From positions 403,392 through 467,391 of the forward strand of contig BCIJ01000009.1 of the NCBI GenBank assembly GCA_001599935.1: DNA of 64,000 bases. Direction: 5' to 3'. The DNA is from Holtermannia corniformis. Lineage: Eukaryota > Basidiomycota > Tremellomycetes > Holtermanniales. The position numbers and the translations under genes are program-made. Below the pieces are notes generated by a model. It saw nothing but the letters and a program-made list of their open reading frames with translations, was not told where the DNA came from and did not search any database. Positions 33,258 through 45,151 of the stretch are shown one piece after another (the stretch's first letter is position 1; every line of letters begins with the position of its first letter).

Positions 33258-34728
33258 TGTACAGATGTGTCCTTTGGATTGTGAAGCACAGACTGCTCGA
33301 GGTCTGTTGCAACTTGGTGTGTGTCATGACGCATCAACCACCAAAGTGGCACTTTTGACTGAAGCTTCTTGACCGTATCTGTACAAGCTACCGCCAATAC
33401 TGCAAGCTGTGATCAATACTGTGTGATATGATCTTGAAGTAACGAGCTATCCCATACTCTCGGAAGGCATTCAATGAAACCTCATACCCAGTCATCCAGC
33501 CAGTTCGGTGGCTAGGAGAAAGAACTCAACGAGGCCGCTCGTGTTCTGTTGCCAAGTGTCTGGCAAGCGCTCGCTGTAACCTCAAGGCTGGATACTATGC
33601 AGCGCGGCATATCTTTCCATATACCAACATATGTACCGTCTGGCGTCACAAAGGAGATTGCTCGTCGCCAGCTGCCGTCAAGAGATGGCAGGCACGGCTG
33701 CTGATGCGCCCTTTGTGGCATCATTCACCAGTCCAAGTTCTACACGGCTCTTGCTTGTTCAAACAGGCCGCCCTAGTCAAGAGCTGACCTGCCTCAGTCG
33801 CATACAGCCTGCCTGCAGTACGTGAGGCAGACTCGTCGCGCTCAGTGTGATGTTTGCGATTGCCGAACAAGGTTGTGGTGCACGTGGCGCAAACCACAAC
33901 AGAGCGCGACTGGGCCATCGTCTCCCAGCTCGAGAGCAGGACCGCGTCAGCAGTCTCTGGCAGACAGCACTCGCAGCTCTCTGTACTACACGCGCCTCCT
34001 TGATCCAGGGTATACAGCAATCTCCCCGCGGGCCACCGTCTCATCACTCGGCTAGGCCTTCAGGTCAGCGCCGGTGCCGATTGTCTCCTTGGGTGCCAAC
34101 CACAAGGAGCTCAGGATTTCCGTCGTCTGGCAACTCAACCCTGGCGAGGCAGACGGCTAGCAACAGCGTCGCTCTCGATAAACCTGGCCAGCTTGAAACC
34201 CGACGGGATCCGCCACGGCCGTGCACGCGGCACAGGCTCCGATCCCAGGTTGGTTGACGTTCCCCTGTGTGTCCCTTGGCTCCCGTGCGGCCGCTTAGCT
34301 TCTTTCCTTGTTTTTTTTTCCCACTCGTGGTACCTACAAACACGACTCGGCGTACATCGACGACCGTGATCCGCACGAAGCGATCGCCAGGCCTGCGTTG
34401 GCGAGCCGACGGATCCCCGCTTCTTTTGTTTGGCTCGCAGGCGACAGCGGCGCCGATCCACTTGGCCCCTCAATCAATTTGCAGCCCAGCGGTGGGTAGC
34501 AGGTTGAAAGGCTGAGCGGTCAGGCTGTTCAGAGGTATGTAGGCTGTCAACCTACACGTCGGCCAAGCTGCTGAAACGCTCCACCAGGCAGCATACCAAC
34601 CGGACCCCTCAATGCTCTCAACCTGACGACCAGATCCCTCACCACCGCCTCTGCTCATCCGTGATCGGCCAGTTAGCTCTGACTCCTCCTTTCTTCGCCA
34701 CAACCAAACCCAAGCCCAACCAACCATC
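33258..34728. other. Intergenic between acid phosphatase and Rab genes
   Basis: About 1.47 kb between divergent genes. A run of nine T lies near 34311-34319. Open frames overlap on both strands without domains. CCAACCA-rich leader sequence precedes the Rab ATG. Confidence 0.4.
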
Positions 34729-36709
34729 ATGCTCAGCCACATCTCCCCCACACCGGTTCCGCCATCAACCCGGCGCTCCCACTCACATCACCACTCGCGC
34801 CCATCTCACTCGACAAAAGCTCAGGGCTTGCGCCCGCCGGCAAACATGACCCGGTCAAACAGCTACCACCCACCGGCACAGGTTTTGCCGCCGACCCCGG
34901 ACCCGTCGCCGCCGTCGAGCAAGCAACTGGCGTTCCCGGTCGTCATGACGGTGCCTTTATCGGGCGGCGACACACCTCCAAGACCTCTGAGGCGGAGTAC
35001 CGTCGTCGTCACGCGCGGGAGTGAGGATGAACGCTTCACAGGCGCCAGTGGAGATGGCACAATGAGTCTCGGCAGAGAGCAGGGCTTGGGCGCGTTGGAC
35101 GGGTTAGAAGGCAAGGTTGTTTTGCTCGGCTCGCAGGGTGGGTCTGTCGCCAATGCACTGTGCTTTACTGACAGCGACCAGGCGTCGGCAAGACGTCTCT
35201 GATTCAGCGGTACACGACACGCACGTTCTCCGAGAACACGACAAGCGTCACGGTCGGCGCGAGTTTGTTTACTCGCAAGCTTGTGTACGAGGGTGTGCGC
35301 GTACGGTTGCAGATTTGGTAAGTATCTGAGGTCGTACAGCATCAATCTGACACCACCAGGGACACGGCGGGTCAGGAGCGTTTTCGGAGTATGGCTCCAA
35401 TGTACTACCGCGGCGCTCATGCTGCCATTCTCGTCTGTGCGTGCAGCGGTCTGCAGAGCGACTCCGAGCTGTGCTGATGCTGAACGCAGACGATATCACC
35501 GACGCTCAGTCGTTTGCCGATGTCAAATCGTGGCTTGACGAGTTGCGCAAGTCGATGCCGACCGAGACGGTGATCCACGTCGTCGGCGCCAAGCTCGACT
35601 TGTCACTCAAGCGGGCCGTCAAGTACGTAGGACGTATCGCAGCGTCCTGAGCTGACATGTCTAGCTTGACCGACGCTTGCCGAGCGATCAAGCAGTGGAT
35701 GTCGCCCGAACCAGCGGCAATCCCGACCCCACCCACGCCACCAATGTCGCCCGTCTCCCGGCCAACGTCACGAGCAATGTACCGTTCGCCGTCACTCACC
35801 TCGCGTATCGTACTCTCCTCGCCTGCACCCACCCCAACACGCCAGTCTCCACCGCCGCCATCCACATCCCCACCCAAGGCGCCCAAGTCGCCACCACGCT
35901 CCATCACCTCGCCAGCCTCGTCTTCCACCCCGTTCCCGTTCCCGACCCTCACGTCGCCTACCTCACCGAGCTTCCCATCGTCTCAGTCACCAGTCGCCGT
36001 GGCCCGCCCCACGCTTGTCAGCGCTACGTCGACCTCGCGACACGGCAGCTCGGCCGGCCGATTCTCAATCTCGAATCGGCTCGGTATCGGCCGCGCAAAC
36101 TCTGTCAGCGCGGCCGCGACGCTGCGCACCGTCGAAGCAGCGACTTCGGCTCCTTTGCCAGCTCCAGGCACTCCCAGCGGTACTTCAACCCCTCGTAGCC
36201 GAGCAGATACCCTGCTGCCTGACGCTGGTCGTCGACGGTCAGAGGACTGGACCGGCCGGAGCTGGCGGACGGGTGGAGGACCGGGCGTGGCGGAAGAGCT
36301 GGGCGAGTTTAGCGAAGGCGTTCGGCGCCGAGGCAGCGGTAGCTTGTTGACGCGACCAAAGGGCGAGGGCTTTGCTCGCCGCTTTGTTGAGGACGAGCAG
36401 GCGGTGCCAGCAGCCGAGGTCGTTGGCATAGACGACGGTGGCTGGGGCCGGCTTGTCGAGGGTGTTCGAGTTGGCGAGACGAGCGCAAAGACGGGCGATG
36501 GTACGTAATGCGATTGTCCTGCGATCAGCTACTCACACAGACTAGGCGTCGAAGACCTTTTCCTGTCCATCACCTCGATCCTCGTCTCGCGCCGCGAAAC
36601 GATCGAGCGCGATCGACGACGGCGCGAGCGCGAAAGCGTCATGCTCCCATCCAGCAGCACGCCCGACCCGCAACGCGAAGACAAGGAGCGTACGAACCGC
36701 TGCTGTTGA
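34729..36709 (+). CDS. Rab-family GTPase with large Pro/Ser-rich insertion
   Basis: The spliced protein is 584 aa (exons 34729-35137, 35182-35317, 35360-35436, 35490-35622, 35665-36500, 36546-36709); a start at 34846 would remove 39 residues. After a disordered N terminus the GTPase fold begins [15 protein letters not shown] (G1). Then come the switch region [22 protein letters not shown] (G3) and VVGAKLDL (G4, where NKxD reads AKLD). After [11 protein letters not shown], about 250 Pro/Ser/Gly-rich residues intervene before [14 protein letters not shown] (G5). The protein ends NRCC, a Rab-type double-Cys prenylation site. Typical Rabs are about 205 aa. The insertion falls between strands 5 and 6 of the fold. 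It is probably a vesicle-traffic GTPase; I cannot assign a subfamily, although yeast Ypt11 is another Rab with inserted sequence. Confidence 0.85.
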
Positions 36710-36981
36710 CGCCCTCGCTTCCGCGCACCTCACGACTTTACGATGACGACGATTACGACGATTTATGATGATGCTCTTGGTTGCTTGGTATAGTTTTGCT
36801 TGATCGCTCGCGTTTGCATGGTTTCGTATCTGTTCTGCATGGCTCGCTCAATTTCCTTGACGGAGATGTATCATATGCATGGTCTGCTTGCTGTCTGGAC
36901 TGGTTTCGCAGTAACGGTCCTGCAGCGCCGCCACTGGCAATGCATGGCATCAAGAGATCGTTACATACATGGCGTCTAGCT

Positions 36982-37683
36982 TCACCTCCGGCCTGCCCGC
37001 TTTACGAGCGCCGCAGCTAGCACGCCCACTACGGCCACTGCACCTGCCGCGATCCCGACTCCTGCAAGGCATCAGCCAGCCGTCGGCAGCGGAGTCCGAA
37101 ACGCACCGATGTACCCTTCCCGCGTGACTGCATCATCAATCATCTTGCGCAAAGATTGGGCCTGCATATTCTGAGGCTCAAAGCCGAGCAGCATGTCTGC
37201 TCTAATCAGCTTTGGTCAACAGCGGCACACCAAACCAACCGTTGAAACGCTTGGCGTGTTCATACTTGTGCAGTTTGTAATAGCCCAACGCAATATAATA
37301 TGCGCATTCACGTCGTTGTGACGGTGAGGCTGAATAGATCTCTGTGCAGCATTCATGTCAGACTTGTAGCATCTCCGTTGGAGGACCGACCTTGCAGCAG
37401 CTTGATGCCCTCGGTCTGCATCTCGGGTTTCGGAGACTTTACCAAGCCCCAAGCTGCCGTTGTCAGCTAGCTATCAATCTAAGGGGACCAGAGACTAACC
37501 ATAGTTGAACTTGGACTGAGTGGAGACATGCCCATTCTCGATTTCTTTGTAGTATTGCTCTTTGAGCACCTGGGCGCGGAATCAGCCAGAGTTTTAGGCG
37601 AGGCGAGACAGTCCACATACATTGAGCTCATCAAAGCTCAGGCTGAGCTCTGCGTCGGCGGCATATGGGATATCAGTCGGCAT
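36982..37683 (-). CDS. FIS1: Mitochondrial fission protein Fis1
   Basis: The start is the ATG at 37683. The reading MPTDIPYAADAELSLSFDEL, LKEQYYKEIENGHVSTQSKFNYG, WGLVKS and ECAYYIALGYYKLHKYEHA matches the tandem TPR-like fold of Fis1. The C terminus has LLGFEPQNMQAQSLRKMIDD and a single tail-anchor helix (GIAAGAVAVVGVLAAALV) followed by the basic KRAGRR, as expected for insertion in the outer mitochondrial membrane. About 150 aa, the normal length. Fis1 recruits the fission machinery (Mdv1 and the dynamin Dnm1 in yeast). Introns are 40-55 nt. It converges on the Rab gene, with about 270 bases between. Confidence 0.93.
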
Positions 37684-37870
37684 CTTGGACGAGGAAAAAC
37701 GCAGTGACCAAAGACAAGCTGGTGGCAAGATGACGAGGCGGACCGGCAACAAGTGTACGTCCGTGGGAAACTACAGGAGGCAGGATGAAAGGTGCAGACC
37801 GCAACCCGCTATGCTTGTGAAGGTGCTCGTACAAATGCACGTCGCTACTAGGGAATGGCCGGATGCATCG

Positions 37871-38853
37871 CTATTTGGTCCGGGTCAGGCGCATGAGGCT
37901 GACGCCGTCACGATTGTACTTTTCCCGTTCGCCTGGAGCATCATCTTCGACGTGCACTTGGCTAAAGTGCTTCTTGAGCATGGCAAAGAACCGACGGTCC
38001 GCCTGTGCTCTTTCAGTCCAGTAATCAAGCAGTCATCTTCGTGTCCCACCTTGCGACGCTTCTTCCAGCAGAAGAGAATCTCCTTTGGCTGACCGATGGG
38101 AGCTAGCTGGCAAAGTGTGTCGACGAGTAAAGGGAACGCCGGCTACGCAAATCAGCAAACGCACAGCGTCACTATCAGTGGCGCTACCTCAAAGTAGACG
38201 CAATCCGCTGCAAGAACCATGTCGATGTCTTTAGGCTTGGGTATCGATGTCGGCAGCGGCTTGCCCCAGTCGAGCTCCTCGACATGAATGGTGCTCTTGC
38301 ATTGGCTTTGCTCTGTTGTAGACTGTTCCTCGTCGTCCAGAGGCAAGTTCAGTTCTGCATTGCGCCGCATAAGGGGTAGTAGCACGCTACGCGCCAGTGA
38401 GTCTGTGCGCATTGATGGTCGGACTGTGCTCAACAACTCACTCCTGATCCGTGACCCATACTCGACTGCTCGACTCGAGCATCCCAACGCCAATACCAGT
38501 CAAGCCGGTGCCACTGCCAAGCTCGACAATAGTCTTGTCCTTCAGGTACAAAGGATCGACACCATGACGATACGCGAGGTACTTTGTCAAAACCTAACCA
38601 ACAAGTAAGAATGACATGTTGGAGCAGCTCCACACACCTCGCCCGCTGGCCAGGCAATCCCACCACAGCCTGGTCCTGCATCGACCTTGAGACGGATCGG
38701 CCGTTCCAGACCAGGGATATCGACCAGTGTCTCCTCCGCCTCTTGAGTGGTCGGCGGTCTCTGAGGTACGAGATCTTCGAATGTTGGCGGAAGTCCGTTC
38801 GAAGACGCGAGCGAGGAAGACCTCGAGCGAGTCGAAGAGGATTCGGCCATCAT
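37871..38853 (-). CDS. METTL21/Efm6-type protein lysine methyltransferase
   Basis: The start is the double ATG at 38853 (MMAESSSTRSRSSS); the second is equally possible. The order of motifs is the seven-beta-strand methyltransferase pattern: GCGGIAWPAGE, TIVELGSGTGLTGIG (SAM-binding motif I), SSRVWVTDQE, IDMVLAADCVYFE and EILFCWKKRRKADRRFF. The DCVYFE and CWKKRRKADRRFF blocks are typical of the METTL21 group that methylates lysines on translation factors and chaperones. Yeast Efm6, which modifies eEF1A, is the nearest layout I can suggest. The protein ends SLMRLTRTK. The substrate here is inferred only. The 5' end faces the next + strand gene, 241 bases away. Confidence 0.82.
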
Positions 38854-39094
38854 GTCGAGTGCACGGAGAAGTCGGACTATAATCGGTTACAGGTGATCCG
38901 CGAGAGGCTCAATTGCGATCGTTGTCGAGCATGATGGTGGTTGCTTCTGCAGGTTCAATGGCTGCCCGTAGGCTGTGGTCGTCAACGATCCAAGCCTCCC
39001 AAATAATGTTCCGTGCTCAACGTGACCCGGGGCTCCGACTTGCGACAATCCTTCTTGGCCGCCATGACGACCGCTGATCCAGAGTACAGCCACG

Positions 39095-40636
39095 ATGGCG
39101 TACAATTACTCGCACGTCTTGTCAGGCCTTGACCAAGATGCAGCTCAGAGCTCTCACCCCGTGCGGTATATACCTACATCTCCAAGACCGACAACCTCGG
39201 TTCGGCGGCTGTCCGCCACCCGGTCTCCTACCTCGCCGACGCTCATCCGCCCGTTGCCGGGATCTAGAGTCATTCATGCCGAGTCGGTAGCCACATCCGA
39301 GCTCGAGCTGGACAAGCAGCAAAGACAGGCAGAACGCGAACGGCAGCTCGCCGAGGCTCTCAAAGACGCTGAATGGAAGGTCGAACGGAGCCGAGTGAAG
39401 GCTGCGATGGGGACATGGGCGAGGAACCAAGCAAAGGCAAAAGCTAGCAGCGGGGGGAATATCAACGAACGAAAGCAAGATCCGTTTACGAGACCGCCGC
39501 AGGCGTACGAGCTTTACCAGTAGGTGCATAGCTTGCACAAAGGAAGACCTAACCAAGCAGAGCTATCGACAAGAAAGACATCATGTGCGTACAAAATCGA
39601 GCACTGTAATCATACTCATCGGTGTCAGGTTCATCATGAGAGTGAGGTGGGTGTGCTCCCTTGCCGATATCAAAGATACTGATGGTCAGAGATCACGCGT
39701 TTCCGTTGTTGCTGCAGAAATCTGCTGGCGAGTTTCCCATCGTATACGCGGCGCGTGTTGGCGAGTCACACAAAGACATCACAATCCTAATCCTTGGTGC
39801 GCTGTCACGGTAAGGCCGCCACGGTGTGGTCTGTGGTTTGCTGAGTTTGCAGCTGGGTCAATCATCTCCAAGATGAAGACTTTGCGAAGAAGGAAACGCA
39901 AGGGACTCTCAAGGCGCTCAGTGGGTGTCGAGATCAGTGCCTCGATCAAGCTGATGTCGTTCTAGGAGCGAATGTAGGCTCTCGCAAGGCATTGGAAACC
40001 TACTAACCCAAGTTACCCCAGCTAAAGGTGGCGATGGACTACGCGCTACTCCCCGCGTCCTCTCCGCAACTCCTATCATCCTATCTACAGGTGTTGCTCA
40101 TGTCTGAAGGCGACTCGTGGATCCACAAAGCCACTCACGACGTATCACTCTTGCTTCGCAACGAGAATGGTGCCGAAGCGACGCCCGTGAAAGCTGCAGA
40201 GGCAATGGTCCGTAGGTTCTGCACGCGCGAGTTGAGAGGTGTGGAAGGTGGTGTTGAGGGCGTCGAGGAGTAGTGAGTCAACTCCCGCTGAACACAGAGC
40301 AACGCTGACGTGGACAGTATCGCAAATGCTTCGATGGACCTGGTAATCATGGGCGCTTGGGATATTGTCGTGTCCCAGGCTGGTGTTCAGCCTCTACCGG
40401 TGAGTATAGCGGGTCCTGTCTTCGCTCGGCTAATACCTCAGACATATACCTTTGCTCGAGACCTGCGTACACACCTGCTGTTTGTCGAGGCTTATCATGA
40501 GCACCGCGCGGTGATAGCGAGCAAGTGCGGGAAGCGAATACGTGGCATCCTGGGCCATCTGAAGGAGCTTGGCGGCGACACACGCAAGAGTATGCGGGGG
40601 CGCTTACGCGACGTTGCTGCCGTGTTAGACTGCTAG
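39095..40636 (+). CDS. Conserved fungal protein of unknown function
   Basis: The spliced protein is 396 aa over nine exons: 39095-39519, 39561-39584, 39629-39646, 39690-39809, 39853-39920, 39966-39973, 40022-40272, 40318-40399, 40442-40636. The total length is a multiple of three and all junctions keep the frame. The N terminus is Ser/Pro-rich, then comes a charged coiled coil (SELELDKQQRQAERERQ). The C-terminal 250 residues are helical: AYELYQAIDKKDIMFIMRVR, DHAFPLLLQKSAGEFPIVYA and ARVGESHKDITILILGAL, reminiscent of ankyrin-like helical pairs. No enzyme motif is present. Exons of 24, 18 and 8 nt are notable. The last intron (40400-40441, 42 nt) is a multiple of three and stop-free, so it may be retained. 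Confidence 0.75.
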
Positions 40637-40767
40637 CCGATGACCAAATGTTGTATCAACGATCGTCATGATGTATATGCTACAACCGGTCGTCGACCCA
40701 ATCAACCCCTCTACACATTGCAAGACCGGGCAAGCCAGCTTTCGTCGATCTCCACACAAAGTGTCCC

Positions 40768-42249
40768 CTATCGAACACCCTTGAGCTCGATCGGATCGTG
40801 CTTGCCGAGTTCGCGGTCGACACTGATCTGCCCTTCCTCGGCTTTGACCATTTGGGCGAGAGTTTCTGGCCTCAATTCATCGCTCGAGCACGAGGTGTGC
40901 GGGGAAACGACACCGAGAAACTCTTGCCAGTGCAGGTCATCGTCGTCCACGGGTACAGTTGCTGATGCACGCCGGCGTTTCATGGGCCGTGCAGGCGCAA
41001 GACCGAAGGCTTGTCGGAATTCAAGCAAGGAGGTGGGTAGGTGCCACGCACGCAGAAAGTCGTGCTGATCGTCGTCAGGGCTGCTGTCATCTGCTGTGCA
41101 CACGACTCGCCTGACTCCCAAAGCAAATAAAGGCAACGATCGGCACACAGGCAAACGCCATGTCGCTTACGGGTGACGTCAGGGCACGATCGAATGCCTG
41201 CCACACGGTGAACGCGGCCTGCATCAACGTCCACGAGATGAAGACGGCGACGCGGAGTGTAAAGGCGAGATTGATCTGGCGATCGGGGCGGAATTCGACA
41301 TCATGCGCAGTCGAGAGAATGCCGGTCGCGGCTGCATGAGCTTTGGCAGTGTTGCGAAAGTGGCGGACGATCAGGTAGATCAAGTGGACTGAGAGTGTGA
41401 GTTGGGGAAGCGGCGGGTCAATGCGATACCGACACTCGAGCAGGACGCTTACGCCGGCAAACGCGGCAGCAATACTCTGGTGCCAATTCTGACTACGAAA
41501 GTCAGTGCGGGTCCCGGGAAACCAAATTCAACTCACACGCCGCCGTCAAGCAGCTGGCAGTAGAATGGCGTTGGCTCGAGCAGGACTTCAAATTTGCGGG
41601 CGGCCTGCACGCGTCAGTAGATTCACGATGTCCGGGGACGACTTGCAGCAATGACTGGTCCGATGAACCCGAGTATACAGAGCCACGGAAAGGCCAACAG
41701 CTACGTTCAATCGTCAGCTGGCATCTATCGTCGTTGCAACGACTTGCAATGTACAGCACCCAGTCTCGCTGCAGCCGATGCAAGCGTGGTGAAGACAAGT
41801 TCAGCGTTGCGATCCACACCTGCGGAAGGTTAGCCGGCATCATCATATAAACAAGCCACGCACACGCAAGATCAGACTGAAGATGGCCGCCGCTTGCGCT
41901 GCTTGACCACCAGCATGCAGGGCCGCTTGCGCCATGCACAGCCGAGTGTCTTGCCGATCTCCCGTCTCTTCCGGCAGATGGCCACCGTTTGCTATCCAGT
42001 ATAACACATTGACGACCCCGGCGAAGACCAAGATGAGGAACGCGTTGATGAGGGTGGCATCTCGTCTGAGTCGGTGCGATGGCACGAGCAGCAGCGTGAG
42101 CAGCAGGATAAGGATCAAGACAGTACCACCGATGGTGAGCGAGATGAACGCATGGATGACGGCAGGTGACTGAGATCAAGTCAGCCCTCGCTTGGAAAAC
42201 CAATACAACCTACCGGTGCGCCTGCCGTGTTGATCACTAGGGTTACCAT
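40768..42249 (-). CDS. Polytopic membrane protein, 7TM/GPCR-like
   Basis: The start is the ATG at 42249 (MVTLVINTAGAP), followed by an intron. Hydrophobic segments appear in order: TIGGTVLILILLLTLLLV, TLINAFLILVFAGVVNVLYW, an alanine-rich stretch (AQAAAIFSLIL), LLAFPWLCILGFIGPVIA, and late helices LRVAVFISWTLMQAAF and MAFACVPIVAFICFG. About seven membrane spans can be drawn. The C-terminal tail of about 110 residues is charged and cytosolic by prediction, with acidic runs and an RPMKRRRAS cluster. The pattern resembles unclassified basidiomycete receptor-like proteins. Ligand and signalling role are unknown. The junction near 41091-41115 implies an intron of only about 25 nt and should be treated with doubt. 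Confidence 0.6.
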
Positions 42250-42700
42250 CCCACGTCGAGTTGGCACTCGGAGAAATGGCTCAAGTGTGTACAGACATGA
42301 CAGATGCAGGCAGTTTCCGTCCCGGTCGGCACGCAGTCTCTCACGCCGAGTCTGTTCAAGCCTGTCTCACGTCAAGGCCTGTCCGGACTGGCGCATGCGG
42401 CAAGTGCCGATCGGGCGCGCCCGATGAACACTTTACGGAACTCGGTGGCGAATACATCCGGTGATTGCATCCGACACATGGCAAGCGGCGAAGATCCCAA
42501 GGGAACCGCGGTAATAAGGTAGACGGACAACGGCTGCTGATGTTCCACGCAGCCTGACGATAGGGACTAACATTGATCGGACGTCCGAGTCACCTGCTCG
42601 GAGCTCCGGTCCATGCAATAACGTCATGGCTTCCAACTTTCCAACATGAAGTTGAAATCTAGAGGCAAGCTAACAACTGGCAAGCGATCGCCTCACGACC
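42250..42700. other. Intergenic between the 7TM-like gene and NCA2
   Basis: About 450 bases between divergent starts. No features beyond a likely shared promoter were seen. Confidence 0.35.
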
Positions 42701-44768
42701 ATGGCGTCCTTGTTCCGACCGTCCTTGCCTTCGTATGCCGAGGAGCAGCTCTCGACCCACTTTGCGTCACTCGCAACCCTCCCATCGTCCTCGCCTTCCA
42801 GTGAGCAAACTCAAAATGCATTCACCAGCTCGGGACGGTTGGCAACCTCGGAGCTGCAGAATGCATTGCAGGCGCTGTCGTCAGCCAAGCACCCCTCCGC
42901 AAGCAAGCTCGAGTCGATCTTGAAGACGCTCGTGCAAGCCCAGCGGAAGCGAGCGGATCCGGCGTCGACGTATGGCACCCAAGTGACCGACAGCGCTGTC
43001 GACCGTGTCTTCGAGGCCGAGGTCGTGACGCGGGCCGTGACAGTCTTGTGGAGTGAGCTCATGCGGCTGCTTGTCGACCGAGCGATGGAGCTTGACGATG
43101 AGAGGGCTTGGTGGGAGAGCTTGCTCAGCAGCAGGACCGCGGTCGGCATTTTCCTCCTTCAAAGTGAGTCGACGCGCAAACGAGTCTTGTGCTTATCTTG
43201 CAGCCCTCCCGATTCGGGTCTACCGAGCACTTCCGCCGCGTTCCTCGCTCTCGCTGCCGTCGTTCAAGCTGCCATCAACCTCGCAGCTGTTCCAAAACCC
43301 CACGACTTCGGCGTTCTCGGCGCTCAGCACGATTTCGTCGCCGTATACGCTCACACGCCGCGAGGTGCTCAACAAGCTCAAAGCATTGACACGCGCGCGC
43401 GATGAGACGGCCCGTGCGCTTGGCCAGCTCGCGTCTCGAGGGCCAAAGTGGGATGAAGCGCCCGGGGTTGATCTCGCGTCCGAGACGATCCGACTGCATG
43501 GCCTGATCCTCAACGTCTTGGGCGTCGCTCCGTCTCAGACACCACCAAACCTCACGCCGACCAGGCGCTCTCGTTCTGGAGTGCCCCCGCCGAGCCCGCC
43601 AAGCCCACAGCAACTTTTGACGGTCGTTCAGACGCACTTGCCAGCTCGGGCAAAGCACCTGCGCGAGCTGCTGTGGCAGAATGCACGGCCCAGTGCGCTG
43701 ACGCGGCTTTGGTTCCCACTGCTGTTTGTCCCGCCCGCGCTTCTGTTTGCGTCCAAAACGGTGCTCCGGAACAAGCGGTGGCTCCAGGACCAAGTTGGCA
43801 ACGCCCAACAGACGGTCCGCGGGTTCTTTGTCCAGTGGGTGTACGAGCCCGTCATGGGCATCCTCGGCACTGTCCGTGGCGGCGGCGAAGGTCTCGGCGT
43901 TGCTCCGACCACTGTCAAGAGTGACCAAGCGGTGAGTGCACGGTCGTCCAAAGCGTCGCTCACGTTGCAGTCACTGGAACGGATGGTGCTTGACCTCGGA
44001 CGGGATCACTACCACCTCTCTGGACCGGCTCTTGACGAGCTGCAGGAAAAGGTCCGGGCAGGCGATATGGAGGCCGTGCTCAAGGTCTACGAGGGCGAGC
44101 TCAAGGTGGGTGCGACGATTCAGGCCACGCTGACCGACAGAGCCCGCTCAAGAACGCCCTCGTTGGCAGCCTGGTCCGAACCCTGTTGATCCAGGTGCAA
44201 AAGACCAAGGTGTGTCATCCTCGCGCGGCGCTTTGCTGACGTATCAGACCGACTTGTCACTTTCCTTGCTGTCGCTCGACCACCTGCTGCGGTCACAGCA
44301 GCTGACGTTTGCCTTCGTCGGTGTCGCACCGTCAGTGTTGATCCTGTACGGCCTCGGCGGGTACTTGCGTAGCCTGTGGCGCGGCGAGAACAGGGGCAAG
44401 GCTCGCCGCATGCGCTACTTTGCCGGTCTCAGGTGGGTCTGACAGCACGAGGCATCGCTGACGTTGCAGAAACGTCGAGCGCGTGCTGTTGACCGCACCA
44501 GAGCAAGACGCCAGCATGTCCGATCGGGATCGTGGGCTGCTCATTCTGTCGGTCAGCGGGATGCGGACCTGGGCCGCAGGTCTTCGTGGGGCCAGTCGCG
44601 AGGTACGTCACTACGCCGGCACGGGGCATCGCTCATCTCGCGCAGAACTTTCTCGACGACCTGCGGATGCTCGAAGCACCCGAGATGAGCCGAGCGAACA
44701 AGCTGGTGGTAGTACAGCGGATCTGGCGCTGCTGGGGGATAGATGGCCGTAAAGGGCCAGGCGTGTAG
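42701..44768 (+). CDS. NCA2: Nca2-like mitochondrial protein
   Basis: The spliced protein is 624 aa, matching yeast Nca2 (about 616). Exons: 42701-43163, 43204-44105, 44141-44209, 44248-44432, 44470-44602, 44646-44768. Family marks include RLWFPLLFVPPALLFASKTV (a membrane helix), GFFVQWVYEPVMGILGTVRGG, LQSLERMVLDLGRDHYHLS, LLSLDHLLRSQQLTFAFVGV with a second helix, and the C-terminal LIL..SVSGMRTWAAGLRG with MSRANKLVVVQRIWR. Nca2 is needed in yeast for balanced expression of mitochondrial ATP6/ATP8 mRNA and lies in mitochondria. Introns are very short: 40, 35, 38, 37 and 43 nt. Confidence 0.92.
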
Positions 44769-45151
44769 CTTATGCAGCTGTATCGGAAATGTGCGGCTCT
44801 GAAGGCGAGTGCCTGTAGGTAGTTTCTTCTCAGCTGCAGGCAAAACCCGAGAGTCAGGAAGGAACAGAGTGACTATGTCAGGGGTCCTCCGCTGAGGTCA
44901 TGCACGTGCTGCACGCGCTGCTGCATATGTGAGACCCTCGCTCGATCATTCTGAGGGCGGAGGACTGCCACTTTCCACTTCTGAGCTGCTTGTGAAGGTG
45001 TTAGGACTTCGTCGGTGTTTGTTCTGTCCAGAGGGGTTAAGAGTTGGTGTCTAGTCGTCAGCTGTCCATAGTTTCCTCTCGGATACTGCTTGCCATACTA
45101 TCGATAGCTCGAATATCATACCGCCTTTCACCTCGGCGATCCTGGAGCTTC
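44769..45151. other. Intergenic, no feature seen
   Basis: About 380 bases after NCA2. It contains repeated CTGCTG and CACG words near 44900-44930, but no gene. Confidence 0.35.

Noticed and set aside
33721..34376. Overlapping ORFs in the gap before the Rab gene
   Set aside because: No domain, mixed strands, no splice-site logic.
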